64,000 bases of DNA from the IMG/VR virus record IMGVR_UViG_3300042934_001067, positions 62,001-126,000 of that record. The stretch is one strand, 5' to 3'. This document shows, in pieces, positions 24,230 through 32,788 of this stretch. The notes under the pieces are model-generated. The model saw only the letters and a program-made list of their open reading frames with translations, was not told where the DNA came from and did no database searches. Each line of letters opens with the position of its first letter. Position 1 is the stretch's first letter. A program made the translations under genes and the position numbers. The stretch comes from a virus.

Positions 24230-25096
24230 GTGGCGTACAGTGCGCGGCCGACGATCCGCACCCGGATCCTGGGCAAGATGCTCAAGACCGCTCGTGAAGG
24301 AGCGGGACTGACTGCTGCCGAGGTGGAGGAGAAGCTAGGCATCTCCAAGCCGACTCTCTATCGCTACGAGTCTGGCCACACCACCCCGAAGAAGGTGCTG
24401 ATCTGGCCTCTCTGCGATCTCTACGGGATCGACAAGGAGGAGCGGATCCGACGTCTGGAGGAATGGGCCGAGCGTGCGAAGAACCGCACTCCGCTCGGCG
24501 AGGCCAGCAACGTCGGCCCCACCTACACCGACTACGCGGACGCGGAGAGCCTGTCGACTGCTCTGCGTACGTGGGAGCCGTACGTGATTCCAGGGCTGCT
24601 CCAGACCACGAGGACGTCCGAGGAGGCCATCAGCCGGGGCCTGCTTGCGCAGCCTGGTCAGCCCCTCGTCGGCTCCGACGTGGTTGCGGGGCATCTGGCT
24701 TTGCGCGAGACCCGCAAGAAGCTCTTGGAGGCCGAGGTGCGCCCGCAGGTGTGGGCCATCATCGGAGAGGCGGCCATCATGACGCCGCCCGCCAAAGGCG
24801 ACACCGACGCTCACCGTGAGCAGATTCAGCACCTGCTCAACGTGGGTGAGACGAAGGCCAGCATCCAGATCCTCCCCTTCAGCTCCGGTATGCACGCCGG
24901 GCTGTCGGGTTCCTTCACCATCCTGACCGTCGTAGACGTTGAGATGGCGCACCGAGAGGGCTACGGCGACGGCATTTTCGTGGAAGATGAAGAGCAAGTC
25001 GCCATCTACCGCGCCCGCTACGAACGGCTTCAGAGCGAAGCTCTGACCGTGCCGGAGTCGCGCCGGTACCTGCATGACTTCCTCGGCCGCCTGTGA
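24230..25096 (+). CDS. XRE-family regulator with DUF5753 (Scr1-like)
   Basis: 288 residues, GTG start after AGGGGAGGAG. N-terminal XRE helix-turn-helix (LGKMLKTAREGAGLTAAEVEEKLG, SKPTLYRYESGHTTP, ~15-60), followed by the DUF5753 ligand-like region with YVIPGLLQTTR (~115-125) and the typical C-terminal FVEDEEQVAIYRARYERLQSEAL. This architecture is ubiquitous in Streptomyces, usually paired with a DUF397 protein, as here. It probably controls its own small unit; a host-derived cargo module. Confidence 0.9.
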   Translation: MAYSARPTIRTRILGKMLKTAREGAGLTAAEVEEKLGISKPTLYRYESGHTTPKKVLIWPLCDLYGIDKEERIRRLEEWAERAKNRTPLGEASNVGPTYTDYADAESLSTALRTWEPYVIPGLLQTTRTSEEAISRGLLAQPGQPLVGSDVVAGHLALRETRKKLLEAEVRPQVWAIIGEAAIMTPPAKGDTDAHREQIQHLLNVGETKASIQILPFSSGMHAGLSGSFTILTVVDVEMAHREGYGDGIFVEDEEQVAIYRARYERLQSEALTVPESRRYLHDFLGRL

Positions 25097-25121
25097 GCCG
25101 AGGAGAACCGAAAGGAACACC

Positions 25122-25319
25122 ATGGAGTACACCGACTTCCACAAGTCAAGTGCAAGCGGCTCGGGCGAGAACTGCGTCTATCAGGGTGTCGCCCGCGACG
25201 CCGACGGCGCCGTTGCCAAGGTCGGCTTCTACGACAGCAAGCAGGAGGAGGGCCAGCGCGTCATCGTCGGCGTCGCCCCGGCCGCCTGGACCGCGTTCGT
25301 GGACAGCGTCCGCGCCTGA
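25122..25319 (+). CDS. DUF397 small protein
   Basis: 65 residues: DFHKSSASGSGENCVYQGV, VGFYDSK and the C-terminal AAWTAFVDSVRA are the signature of DUF397. These small proteins are antitoxin- or co-regulator-like partners of XRE/DUF5753 proteins. AAAGGA site before the ATG; 25 bases after the regulator's stop, so co-transcribed. Followed by a strong terminator. Confidence 0.9.
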   Translation: MEYTDFHKSSASGSGENCVYQGVARDADGAVAKVGFYDSKQEEGQRVIVGVAPAAWTAFVDSVRA

Positions 25320-25341
25320 CACACCCGCTCAGCACGCAGGA

Positions 25342-25372
25342 AGGCCCCCGGCAGACGAAGTGCCGGGGGCCT
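25342..25372. terminator. Terminator hairpin
   Basis: AGGCCCCCGGCA pairs perfectly with TGCCGGGGGCCT around GACGAAG; ends the XRE-DUF397 unit and probably also the convergent gene. Confidence 0.85.
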
Positions 25373-25403
25373 CTCCCGTATCAGAATCGACCAGTGGCGG
25401 CCG

Positions 25404-25874
25404 TTACTCAACCCCGCCCGTCCGGGGACCTTGCGGGATCTTCGCCCGCTCCCAGACCAGGCAGTTGCTGCTGTCGAAGAACTCGCCCGCGTGCAGCTCG
25501 ACATACGCGTCACCCCGGGACGTGTTCTGGGCGATGACGGACCGCAGCTCGCCGCTGGCGTCCTCGGCACGCGTCCAGGTGCAGGGGCGGGAGTTGCCTG
25601 TCGAGTGGTAGATCCCCGGCCGGACGTCGGCGTGATCGGTCGTGCCGACGAGGAACGTTCCGTCGCCGGGGATCGTCGTCTCCGTCGGTGTGCCGACGTT
25701 CGTGGCGCTCGGCGACGGCGCCGGGGGGATCGACTTCGACGCTATGGAGAAACCGGCGAATATCCCGACGACAAGCAGAGTGAAACCCAATACGTAGGCG
25801 CGGGGCGGCATTCTCCTGGGGTGCCCTGCACGGGAGTCCGAGTCGCCGTTGACCTCGGTGGATTCCCCACTCAT
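25404..25874 (-). CDS. Membrane-anchored extracytoplasmic protein
   Basis: 156 residues. Basic cytoplasmic N-terminus, one membrane segment at ~27-45 (YVLGFTLLVVGIFAGFSIA), a Pro/Ser/Thr linker, then an extracytoplasmic domain with DGTFLVGTTDHADVRPGIYHS and two Cys in CTWT and NCLVWE, possibly a disulfide. This 'GTFxVGxD..PGxY' pattern is common in Streptomyces secreted proteins of unknown function. Monocistronic. Confidence 0.82.
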   Translation of the reverse strand: MSGESTEVNGDSDSRAGHPRRMPPRAYVLGFTLLVVGIFAGFSIASKSIPPAPSPSATNVGTPTETTIPGDGTFLVGTTDHADVRPGIYHSTGNSRPCTWTRAEDASGELRSVIAQNTSRGDAYVELHAGEFFDSSNCLVWERAKIPQGPRTGGVE

Positions 25875-26304
25875 GAACCAGCCTTTTCCCTGTCAGCGCG
25901 TGCGCGGATATCGCCTTCATTCACTCGATGGAGAATGCGTCCGGTGGCGGGTGTCCGAACGACTGCAGAACGCATCGAGGTCGGGTGGTTGAATATGCAG
26001 GCAAATGGAACCTACCCCATCTCTGGGGTGACCGCAACGCTCCGACTGCGGTCTCGCGATCTTGCTCCCGTTCACCACTTCAACATCTTCATGTCGACAT
26101 AGTTCTGTCAGAACGATTCTCCGCTCGGGACGGTTGAGCACCTCCTTCCGGTTCCCGGACCACCGTATCGAACACTCATTCGAACACGCGAGTGGAACGG
26201 TGGCGTGTCGTCGCCTTGGTCAACGAACAGACCTCGAACAAGGTCACGCCGGGTGGCGTGACCGTTCCGTGAAAGAGGCGTGAGGGAGACGAGGAGTCGC
26301 TACG
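25875..26304. other. Intergenic region with an inverted repeat, no gene seen
   Basis: GGTCACGCC (26242-26250) and GGCGTGACC (26255-26263) form a tight hairpin, nested within a wider GGAACGGT/ACCGTTCC pair (26194-26268). Could be an operator or attenuator ahead of the gene at 26305. Short frames here do not look coding. Confidence 0.45.
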
Positions 26305-26541
26305 GTGACACCAGCTACGGCCCTCCCCGGTCTCGACGGAGAGGGCCGTACGCTCTTCCTCATGGCCGCCACCATGCCCCACCGCTGCGACGAGACCTGC
26401 GTGTGCCCGATCCATGGCACCCCGATGTGGTACTCGCCCGCCTCCGACGACCACGCCTGTCAGGACGCTAACTGCGTCTACGCGGGCGGCGTGCGGGCGC
26501 TGTACGGCGTCTGGATGGACGTCTTCCGCCCCTTCCTGTGA
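26305..26541 (+). CDS. Small cysteine-rich protein
   Basis: 78 residues, GTG start with GAGGAG at good spacing. The C-terminal half holds CDETCVCPIHGTPMWYSPASDD, then CQDANCVYAGG: five Cys and several His, a likely zinc-binding or disulfide-rich mini domain. The first ~30 residues are less certain, and an internal ATG exists at MAATMPHRC. No family recognised. Confidence 0.6.
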   Translation: MTPATALPGLDGEGRTLFLMAATMPHRCDETCVCPIHGTPMWYSPASDDHACQDANCVYAGGVRALYGVWMDVFRPFL

Positions 26542-26550
26542 CCCCCGGCC

Positions 26551-26587
26551 GCAGAGTTAGTTACCTCCTGGGCGTAACGAACTCTGC
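26551..26587. terminator. Convergent terminator hairpin
   Basis: GCAGAGTTAGTTA pairs with TAACGAACTCTGC with one mismatch. Lies between a rightward and a leftward gene that end towards each other. Confidence 0.65.
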
Positions 26588-26601
26588 AGACCAGCGTGGG
26601 A

Positions 26602-27753
26602 TCACGCTTCTTCGTCGGGCAGGAGGCGGCGCCACGTTCCATCGACGAGCGCCTGCTTCAGGGTGGGGATCAGGACTCCTGTCACCGGCCCGCGCTTCCT
26701 CAATTCGTCCCGCCGGATCTCTGTCGTCCCCGGCACGCAGAAGGGCTCGAACGCCGACATGAGGGCCTGGAGCTGCTCCGGGTGCCGCCGTGCGAGTTCT
26801 TCCCGGGAGTCACCCCGGGCCTCGTGCCAGGGGCGCTCGATCTCCTCACGTCGGGCGGAGACCGCCCGGGCCAGCTGCCGGGCGTGCATCATGCACTCCC
26901 GGTGCCGCTGGGCCAGTCCTCGGACGAACCTGCGCCGGTTGATGATCTGGCGGGCCTCTTCGGTACGCATGTCCTGCAGGCTGGAGACGTCCAGTCTGGG
27001 CAGGCTCACACTGAACGCCGGGGTTACGCCTGCCAGTTCGCAGTGCCTGTCCCGCAGGTGCTCCAGGGCGCCGTACCAGCGGCCCAGCAGCAGGGGATGC
27101 CTCAGCTCGGAGCACCGCTCCTCCTGCTGCGTCACATCCCTGGCCGCATGGTGCGTCAGGGCTGGCGTCGGCATGTCCAGGAAGGCCTGGACACCAGGCG
27201 TGACGGGCGCGTGGATCATTCCCCTGCGGACCGCGTCCTCAATCGATTCGAACCTGTCGGCGTAGCGGGCGTCGGCAAAGGGCATCTTGGCGGGCAGGCC
27301 CCGGCGTGCGATCTCGGCGGCGGCCAGCTCGTCGCGCTCCTCCTTGTAGTGCCGGGACAGGAGCGCGAGGCAAGCCAGTCTGGCGTCCTTCATGTGGGCG
27401 GGCAGCATGTCCCAGCCCTGCTTGCCGTCCCTCTCCCTCATCAGCCGGTGGACATGCCCCAGCCGCTGGGAGACGAGGCCGGAGTGCTTCACGGTGCTCT
27501 CCAGCCGCCGGTCGCGGGTGTAGTCCATCCGCTCCACGCTGGACTTCAGCTCTCCCGACGCCGCGTACAAGGCATCCGCCCACTGCTCCAGCCAGTCGTC
27601 GCTGCACAGAGCCTCGGTCACGGTGGGGTGCACCAGGCCGGTGGCCTCCGCCACGGCGGTGGAGGTGAGGACGGAGAAGTCGACTTCCCACCACCGCTCC
27701 AGCTCCTCGTACGGCATGGTGCGGATGACGGACATGGGCAGGTACGAAGGCAT
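26602..27753 (-). CDS. Helical hypothetical protein
   Basis: 383 residues from an ATG preceded by CGAAGGGAC; the open frame extends further upstream but with atypical composition. Strongly alpha-helical, rich in Arg, Glu and His, with segments such as EELERWWEVDFSVLTS, LLSRHYKEERDELAAAEIARR and RQIINRRRFVRGLAQRHREC. No Walker, nuclease or HTH motif recognised. Coding character is good but the role is unknown. Confidence 0.7.
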   Translation of the reverse strand: MPSYLPMSVIRTMPYEELERWWEVDFSVLTSTAVAEATGLVHPTVTEALCSDDWLEQWADALYAASGELKSSVERMDYTRDRRLESTVKHSGLVSQRLGHVHRLMRERDGKQGWDMLPAHMKDARLACLALLSRHYKEERDELAAAEIARRGLPAKMPFADARYADRFESIEDAVRRGMIHAPVTPGVQAFLDMPTPALTHHAARDVTQQEERCSELRHPLLLGRWYGALEHLRDRHCELAGVTPAFSVSLPRLDVSSLQDMRTEEARQIINRRRFVRGLAQRHRECMMHARQLARAVSARREEIERPWHEARGDSREELARRHPEQLQALMSAFEPFCVPGTTEIRRDELRKRGPVTGVLIPTLKQALVDGTWRRLLPDEEA

Positions 27754-27904
27754 CGCAAGGTGTCCCTTCGGGCAATGGCGGGCGCCGCACGGGAAGTTGG
27801 CCTGGCGAGGGCCACCCCTGGGCGTAGTCGGCAGTCTAGAACGCCCGAGGGCACAGCGAGGGCCGTTCCGCCCACGGACCCGCGACACTTGCGGTAACCG
27901 GCAG

Positions 27905-28333
27905 TTACCGATGCTTACGACGCTCGACTCCAGAGCTGCGCCTCGCGGGACCGCGCGGTTGGGGCCTGCGGCGGCCATGACGGCACCTGTCCCCGTTTCG
28001 GATCTTGCCGAGAGTGGGTTTACACGTCCGCCCGCACTCGATGCAGACGACGGGCCACCCCTTGCTCAGCGCGCCGGGATAGTCCTCCAGGGGCACATAC
28101 CCGGCCCTGCGGATCTCGGCCTCGGCCTCCTCGGCAGTGGGGGCGGCAGGCAGACAAGCGCACCCCTGACGCAGCAGGCTGAACGAACGCACCTGCACGC
28201 GCCGCTCCCGCCCACACTTCGGGCACTTCAGCAACCAGGGGGTGCTCGTGTCCCCTGGATAGGGCTCGGCAGGTATCAGTCCCAGTGCGTTGGCACGCCG
28301 TCGTGCCTCGTTGTGATCGACTCGCTCAGCCAT
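27905..28333 (-). CDS. Zinc-ribbon repeat protein
   Basis: 142 residues, ATG with GAGGGGGAGGTC upstream. Two repeats of the same unit are visible: ANALGLIPAEPYPGDTSTPW + LKCPKCGRERRV...CAC, and AGYVPLEDYPGALSKGWP + VCIECGRTCKP...CRHG. This resembles the 'probable zinc-ribbon' repeats found in homing-endonuclease-like and Vsr-like proteins, where they bind DNA. Here no nuclease domain is present. Basic C-terminal tail. Divergent from the operon starting at 28425. Confidence 0.75.
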   Translation of the reverse strand: MAERVDHNEARRRANALGLIPAEPYPGDTSTPWLLKCPKCGRERRVQVRSFSLLRQGCACLPAAPTAEEAEAEIRRAGYVPLEDYPGALSKGWPVVCIECGRTCKPTLGKIRNGDRCRHGRRRPQPRGPARRSSGVERRKHR

Positions 28334-28424
28334 GACCTCCCCCTCGTCGGCACGCAGCATCCTAGGCCCCAGCGCTGGTCGATAACTGGCATTATTGACC
28401 CGAACTCCCGGGGGGTATGTAAAA

Positions 28425-28739
28425 ATGTCGTCCGTGACCGCCAACACAGAGAAGCTCTGCGAGAGCTGCCGACGCGAACCCGCCACCGCTGTCAACCAGT
28501 GGACCGGCCACCTCGTCGGAGAGAGATGCGCGCGCATCAGCAGCCGCATCCAGACGGACACCATCACCGTGCAGAACATCGAGAGTGTGCTGCGCAACGC
28601 TGTCACCGAGGACGGCGAGGACTACACCGGCTACCAGAGCACAGCCATCGAACTCATCGCCGAACTGCTCGTCTACCAGACCAAGCGCATCGCCGACCTG
28701 GAGGCCGTCGTGGCCAAGCTGACCAAGGAGAACTCATGA
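28425..28739 (+). CDS. Small zinc-containing hypothetical protein
   Basis: 104 residues. CESCRREPATAVNQW...GERCARI is a CxxC...C metal site, followed by a coiled-coil-like C-terminus (ELIAELLVYQTKRIADLEAVVAKL). First gene of an eight-gene coupled rightward operon. A possible promoter (TTGACC at 28395, TATGTA at 28416) sits so close that the leader would be very short; the site gggggg precedes the ATG. Confidence 0.72.
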   Translation: MSSVTANTEKLCESCRREPATAVNQWTGHLVGERCARISSRIQTDTITVQNIESVLRNAVTEDGEDYTGYQSTAIELIAELLVYQTKRIADLEAVVAKLTKENS

Positions 28740-29080
28740 CCACCACCCTGACCCTGCCGTCCGTACGCAACCTCGCCCCGTACGGCTACAACGAGACCTG
28801 CGACATGGCGGACGAGACGTACCTGCGGGAGATCGAGGACGCCATCTGCGCGGGCCGAGTCCTCGACACCGTCGCCAGCTCGAAGGACCGCAGGGAGACG
28901 CCCCGGCAGGAGGTGTCGGTGACCTGCTTCCGGGACCCCCGCGCGGGCGAGATCCGGTATGCGGTCGAGATCTGGAATGGCGGCCGGAACGGCAGGTACG
29001 ACTACGCCGACAGGAAGACGGCCGGTGAGGAAGCGGAGCAGTGGGTCCGGTCGATCAGCATCCAGCCCACCGGCCGGTGA
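28736..29080 (+). CDS. Hypothetical protein
   Basis: 114 residues, ATGA overlap with the previous gene. Contains YGYNETCDMADETYLREIEDAICAG and a beta-rich core EVSVTCFRDPRAGEIRYAVEIW, then DYADRKTAGEEAEQWVRSI. Compact alpha/beta domain, unnamed. Coupled on both sides. Confidence 0.7.
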   Translation: MTTTLTLPSVRNLAPYGYNETCDMADETYLREIEDAICAGRVLDTVASSKDRRETPRQEVSVTCFRDPRAGEIRYAVEIWNGGRNGRYDYADRKTAGEEAEQWVRSISIQPTGR

Positions 29081-29379
29081 CGGACGTGACCACCGAGAGC
29101 AAGACCCGACTCCGGAAGATCGACACGATCAACAAGCAGTTCGCCGTGGTGACGTACGAGGCCACCCGCGACGGAGTCGTCCTCGGCACCGTCACGAAGT
29201 ACGACGAGCCCGCCCACACGACGGTGAGGTCCTGGAAGTCGGGGAGGCCCCAGCAGGTGCTGCGCGAGTACCGCGAGATCTACTGGGCGTGCGACCCAGA
29301 CCCCTACAGGGAGGGGTACCGCCTCCGCTCGGACTGCGTGAAGGCCCTGGAGCGCATCGCCGGGGTGGTGGGCTCGTGA
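29077..29379 (+). CDS. Hypothetical protein, paralogue of the gene at 29567
   Basis: 100 residues, GTG start (GTGA overlap). N-terminus TKTRLRKIDTINKQFAVVTYE and a middle 'TVTKYDEPAHTTVRSWKSG' match the layout of the downstream TKARLRKVEPRNKSGCQATYA/VDKYVHQEV protein; both end in a short helix with a DAV/DCVKAL motif. Tandem duplicates separated by one 64-residue gene. Function unknown. Confidence 0.72.
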   Translation: MTDVTTESKTRLRKIDTINKQFAVVTYEATRDGVVLGTVTKYDEPAHTTVRSWKSGRPQQVLREYREIYWACDPDPYREGYRLRSDCVKALERIAGVVGS

Positions 29380-29570
29380 GCACCCTGACCTTCCGGTGGC
29401 CGATGCCGCGCGACACCGTCGTCACCCAGGAGGCCGCCGACGGCCTGGTCGGCAAGAACTTCCATACAGGTGGCATCGCAGGCGTTGCACGCGGCACTGT
29501 CACCGCCGCCACGGTGGTCGACGAAGGCAAGGCCGTCGAACTGGCCGTAGACCTGGGCGCGACCTCGTGA
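29376..29570 (+). CDS. Small hypothetical protein
   Basis: 64 residues, GTG start overlapping the previous stop. Reads as a mini beta-barrel: TFRWPMPRDTVVTQEAADGL, GVARGTVTAATVVDEGKAVELAVDL. Resembles small SH3-like inserts in phage proteins. Sandwiched between two paralogues. No named family. Confidence 0.65.
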   Translation: MSTLTFRWPMPRDTVVTQEAADGLVGKNFHTGGIAGVARGTVTAATVVDEGKAVELAVDLGATS

Positions 29571-29851
29571 GTACCAAGGCCCGGCTCCGCAAGGTCGAGC
29601 CCCGGAACAAGTCGGGCTGCCAGGCCACCTACGCCGTTCTGATCGACAACAAGATCGAGGGGTACGTCGACAAGTACGTGCACCAGGAGGTCACGCGCGG
29701 GGGTGGCCAGCGCAGCGGGCGCACCACCCGGACGGCCATGTACACCACCTGGGGCTATCGGCGGCCCGGCACGCTGGAGGTACCCCCGGGCTGCAGCCGC
29801 CGCAGCGACGCCGTCGATCGGCTCGTCGCCTCTTTGGAGAGGTCCTCGTGA
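29567..29851 (+). CDS. Hypothetical protein, paralogue of the gene at 29077
   Basis: 94 residues, GTG start in a GTGA overlap. Shares the TKxRLRKxxxxNK opening, a YVDKY-like strand and a C-terminal DAVDRL helix with its upstream paralogue, and adds TRTAMYTTWGYRR. Likely same fold and partner. Confidence 0.7.
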   Translation: MSTKARLRKVEPRNKSGCQATYAVLIDNKIEGYVDKYVHQEVTRGGGQRSGRTTRTAMYTTWGYRRPGTLEVPPGCSRRSDAVDRLVASLERSS

Positions 29852-30255
29852 CCACCGACGCGCCACCGTTCGAGGTGCTGCCGAAGCAGACGTACGTGCC
29901 GTGCAAGACGGACTACCTCTGGGGGGAGACGGTCCACAAGCCCTTCGTCGTGTGGGTCGTGGACGGCGACCGGGTCAAGGTCTGGGATCCGACCGGCGGT
30001 CAGCGTATGGGCGGCTTCCGGTGGATCGCGCGCCGCAACCTGCACGAGAGCGGCACCACCGCACGGGGCAAGGAGCGACGGACCGGCTTCCGCCTGCGCT
30101 GCGGGCCGCCGACGTCGAAGGACCAGGAGCTGTGCGGCTCCTGCTTCCGCTGGGTCGACCCCGAGGGGATGGCCGTGTCGGCCTGGACGCTCGGGCACAG
30201 CACCTGCAAGCCGTGCAAGGCCGAGATCGACGAGAGGTACGGGACACTGTCGTGA
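29848..30255 (+). CDS. Zinc-binding hypothetical protein
   Basis: 135 residues, GTG start in a GTGA overlap. CGPPTSKDQELCGSC...STCKPCKAEIDERYG provides four or more Cys for a zinc ribbon; the N-terminal half is beta-rich (PFVVWVVDGDRVKVWDPTG). Directly precedes the RNase H gene and may be a nucleic-acid adaptor for it. Confidence 0.72.
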   Translation: MTTDAPPFEVLPKQTYVPCKTDYLWGETVHKPFVVWVVDGDRVKVWDPTGGQRMGGFRWIARRNLHESGTTARGKERRTGFRLRCGPPTSKDQELCGSCFRWVDPEGMAVSAWTLGHSTCKPCKAEIDERYGTLS

Positions 30256-30851
30256 CCGGACAGATCAAGGAATACGGCCTGGTCGAGGGACACCAGCAGG
30301 ACGAGCGCCTGGTCGTCGCCACTGACGCTTCCGTCAACGACACTCACGTGGCGATCGCCTATGTCAGCAGCCAGGGCCACTACGGCATGCGCGCTCACCC
30401 TTACTCCCTGCACCTTATGAGCGGCAAGCACCGCTCGACCGTCAACGAGTTGCGAGCGGTCATGGACGCTCTGGAGAACCTCGTAGATGAGACCGACCGC
30501 AAGCCGATCCGCGTGCTGACCGACAGCGAAGACGCCCTGAGCTACCTGACCAGGTGGAAGGAGGGCGAGGAGGACATGCCGCCTGGATACTCGCTGCGCT
30601 CACGGTCCCAGGGAGGAGTTGCCACCCTGGTCGCTCTGCAGCGCAAGGTGCGCCGCCTCCAGGAACTCAGCTTCCGCCTCGTCCTCGGTCACACCGGCCA
30701 TCCGCTCAACGAGACCGCCGACTCGCTCGCCAAGCTCGGCCTGCGGTACAGCACGGGCAAGGTCAAGGGGGACGTCGTCCGACGGCATGCTCCGCAGTGG
30801 GCCGCCCTCGCGGTCGGCGACTTCAGCCGCTACACAGCGGAGACCATGTGA
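30252..30851 (+). CDS. RNase HI-like protein
   Basis: 199 residues. The RNase H carboxylate set is present: D25 in ATDAS, E66 in NELRAV, D91 in TDSEDAL, and D157 in NETADSLA after GHTGHPLN. It would cut RNA in RNA-DNA hybrids, for example removing primers or R-loops. Family enzymes are ~150 residues; the extra C-terminal ~40 residues (TGKVKGDVVRRHAPQWAALA) are unassigned. GTG start, GTGA-coupled upstream, and overlapping the recombinase start downstream. Could also be a degenerate RNase H used only for binding, but the catalytic residues look intact. Confidence 0.85.
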   Translation: MTGQIKEYGLVEGHQQDERLVVATDASVNDTHVAIAYVSSQGHYGMRAHPYSLHLMSGKHRSTVNELRAVMDALENLVDETDRKPIRVLTDSEDALSYLTRWKEGEEDMPPGYSLRSRSQGGVATLVALQRKVRRLQELSFRLVLGHTGHPLNETADSLAKLGLRYSTGKVKGDVVRRHAPQWAALAVGDFSRYTAETM

Positions 30852-31834
30852 ACCCTCAGCCCGTCAGCACAGTGACCACCGACCTTGTCGTTGCTCCGTC
30901 TGCCCTGCCTCTCCTGCATGCGGACGCTGCCCGCGTCCGAGCCACTTGCGAGGAGATCAGGCGGCAGTGGCTGGTGGAACTCAAGAACGCCCACACTCAG
31001 CGGGCCTACGGAAGGTGCGCCGGGAACTGGTTCGACTGGTGCTTCGACAACATGGTCAGCCCGCTGGCCGCCCGCCGCTACCACTCCGCACGGTGGTCGG
31101 CCGACCTGCAGGAGGTCCTCGGTGCCTCGGCGGTGAACCAGGCCCTCTCGGCCATGAACTCCTGGTACGAGTTCGGCCTGGACGAGTACCCGCAGGCGTT
31201 CGAGATCGAGCACACGCCGTGGCGCAGGAAGCACCGGGTCGACGTCTCCGACGAGTCGCAGACGCTCGGCCTGGACAAGGAGGAGGCCCAGCGCCTGCGG
31301 GCGATGAGCTGGGAGTACGGGGCGGTCGACGCGGCCGTGGTCGAGGTGCTGCTGGGCATGGGCCTGCGGTCGGCCGAGCTGGAAGCGGCGAACGTGGCCA
31401 GCTACGGCGGCGCGCGCGGCCACCGGACTCTGAAGATCGTCCGCAAGCGCACGAAGAAGCAGACCCTCGTCGTGCCGCCGGACGCGGCCCGCGCGCTGGA
31501 CGAGCACCTCGCGCGGCGGCCCGGCCGCCGCGACGACGACGCCCTGGTGCTGTGCGCCGATGGCAAGCGGCTGACCAACCGGCGCATCGCTGGCATCGTC
31601 CAGCGCTGCTGCAGGGCCGCCCGCATCGACAAGGCGCTCTCCCCGCACGGCCTGCGCCACACCTGCGCCACGCTGATGCTCGACGCGAAGGTGCCCCTGC
31701 GGAAGGTGCAGCGGTTCCTCGGTCACGCCGACCCTCGGACGACGAACCGCTATGACCTGGCCCGGCACGACCTGGACGGCTCACCGGTGTATGACCTCGC
31801 CGAGTTCCTCAGTGGAAAAGCATTGAACGCCTGA
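30848..31834 (+). CDS. Tyrosine recombinase/integrase
   Basis: 328 residues, GTG start overlapping the RNase H stop. The N-terminal SAM-like core-binding domain spans ~30-125. The catalytic domain has R174 (GMGLRSAEL), Lys near 203, H267-x-x-R270 (SPHGLRHT), H293 (FLGHADPRTT) and nucleophile Y302. Complete active site, so likely functional. It could integrate the element, resolve dimers or act on the inverted repeat near 35.9 kb. No attachment site is obvious next to it. Confidence 0.9.
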   Translation: MNPQPVSTVTTDLVVAPSALPLLHADAARVRATCEEIRRQWLVELKNAHTQRAYGRCAGNWFDWCFDNMVSPLAARRYHSARWSADLQEVLGASAVNQALSAMNSWYEFGLDEYPQAFEIEHTPWRRKHRVDVSDESQTLGLDKEEAQRLRAMSWEYGAVDAAVVEVLLGMGLRSAELEAANVASYGGARGHRTLKIVRKRTKKQTLVVPPDAARALDEHLARRPGRRDDDALVLCADGKRLTNRRIAGIVQRCCRAARIDKALSPHGLRHTCATLMLDAKVPLRKVQRFLGHADPRTTNRYDLARHDLDGSPVYDLAEFLSGKALNA

Positions 31835-31880
31835 AGCGGTAGAATGCTGATCTACCCACCACCGAGGAGACCGCCCGCCC

Positions 31881-32378
31881 ATGGCCAGCAGTGCAGCCCG
31901 TCGCGCCCGCCGTAACGCCGAGAAGGCAGCCCGGGAGAAGGAGCAGGCCCCGGCCGTCCCCAAGCCGCAGGCGCCTGCTCCGAAGCCCGTACAGCCCGTC
32001 CTGGCGGCCGTCCCCGAGCCGGAGCCTGAGCCGGAGGCCCAGGAGCTGAACTTCATGGTGCCGCCGGGCGACCTGCTCCTCCCGGAGGGCGTGTACCCGG
32101 CGGACAAGCAGAAGCCGCTCGTCGTCGACTACGCGCTCGACGCGCACTGGCAGCAGTTCAGGGGCCGCAACCCGGACCTGCGGATCTTCCAGAAGACGAT
32201 GCGGGCGATGATGCGGGTGCTGATGCGTGAGGAGCACGCGGCCGTGGAGGCGGCCCGCGCGGAGGTCCGGCGCACGGGAGTCCCGGTCCGGCCGCAGGTG
32301 CCGCCGCTGCTGAAGGCCATCCGCGAGGAGCTGCGGCAGATGAAGGCCGAGGAGTCCGGCGCGATCTTCGACGACTGA
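31881..32378 (+). CDS. Hypothetical protein with basic N-terminus
   Basis: 165 residues, ATG with CGAGGAG upstream. Basic N-terminus (ARRARRNAEKAAREKEQ), a long Pro/Ala/Glu linker to ~50, then a helical C-terminal domain (FQKTMRAMMRVLMREEHAAVEAARAEV). No family recognised. A TAGAAT sequence 23 bases upstream may be a -10. Followed by a very strong terminator. Confidence 0.7.
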   Translation: MASSAARRARRNAEKAAREKEQAPAVPKPQAPAPKPVQPVLAAVPEPEPEPEAQELNFMVPPGDLLLPEGVYPADKQKPLVVDYALDAHWQQFRGRNPDLRIFQKTMRAMMRVLMREEHAAVEAARAEVRRTGVPVRPQVPPLLKAIREELRQMKAEESGAIFDD

Positions 32379-32388
32379 CTGTACCCGG

Positions 32389-32436
32389 CAGCGAGGCCCC
32401 CTCTCCGTCCCGTGTCTGGGAGAGGGGGCCTCGCTG
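32389..32436. terminator. Strong terminator hairpin
   Basis: CAGCGAGGCCCCCTCTC (32389-32405) pairs perfectly with GAGAGGGGGCCTCGCTG (32420-32436), a 17-bp stem. Confidence 0.9.
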
Positions 32437-32590
32437 TTACTCGATGATCGGCCTCAGCGCGCATGGCGGCAGAGTCTGCGGCACCGCACGCGCTGTGAGG
32501 GCCAGGCCGTCTCCGGCCGTGAAGCCGGAGTGGGACCAGTGTGCACGATCCGGGGCCGTGCGGGTGACAGTTTCTCAGTTCTGCCCGTGG

Positions 32591-32788
32591 CTACGGGCGT
32601 TCGGGCGACAGCTGCTGCAGCAGATGGACCGCGAGGTCGACGGCGTCGCCGTCGAACGTCGCCAGGGCCTTGGGCCGGTGCACGGCGAGGTGGTTGTGCA
32701 GGCGCTGCAGGGACGCCACGGCGTCGTCGTGGAGGGCGGCGGCCGGGTCCTGGGTCGGGGGCGCCGGGAAGGCGCCTGGGGCGGTCAC
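32591..32788 (-). CDS. Small hypothetical protein
   Basis: 65 residues, GTG start in a GTGA overlap with the preceding gene. Helical C-terminal half (SLQRLHNHLAVHRPKALATF, DLAVHLLQQL). No domain recognised. Probably co-translated with its 82-residue neighbour. Confidence 0.55.
   Translation of the reverse strand: MTAPGAFPAPPTQDPAAALHDDAVASLQRLHNHLAVHRPKALATFDGDAVDLAVHLLQQLSPERP

Noticed and set aside
28395-28421. Firm promoter call TTGACC-N15-TATGTA
   Set aside because: Spacer of 15 is short and the start codon lies a few bases on; kept only as a mention in the gene entry.
30848-31834. Attachment site next to the complete integrase
   Set aside because: No tRNA gene or core repeat recognised near the gene within the window.
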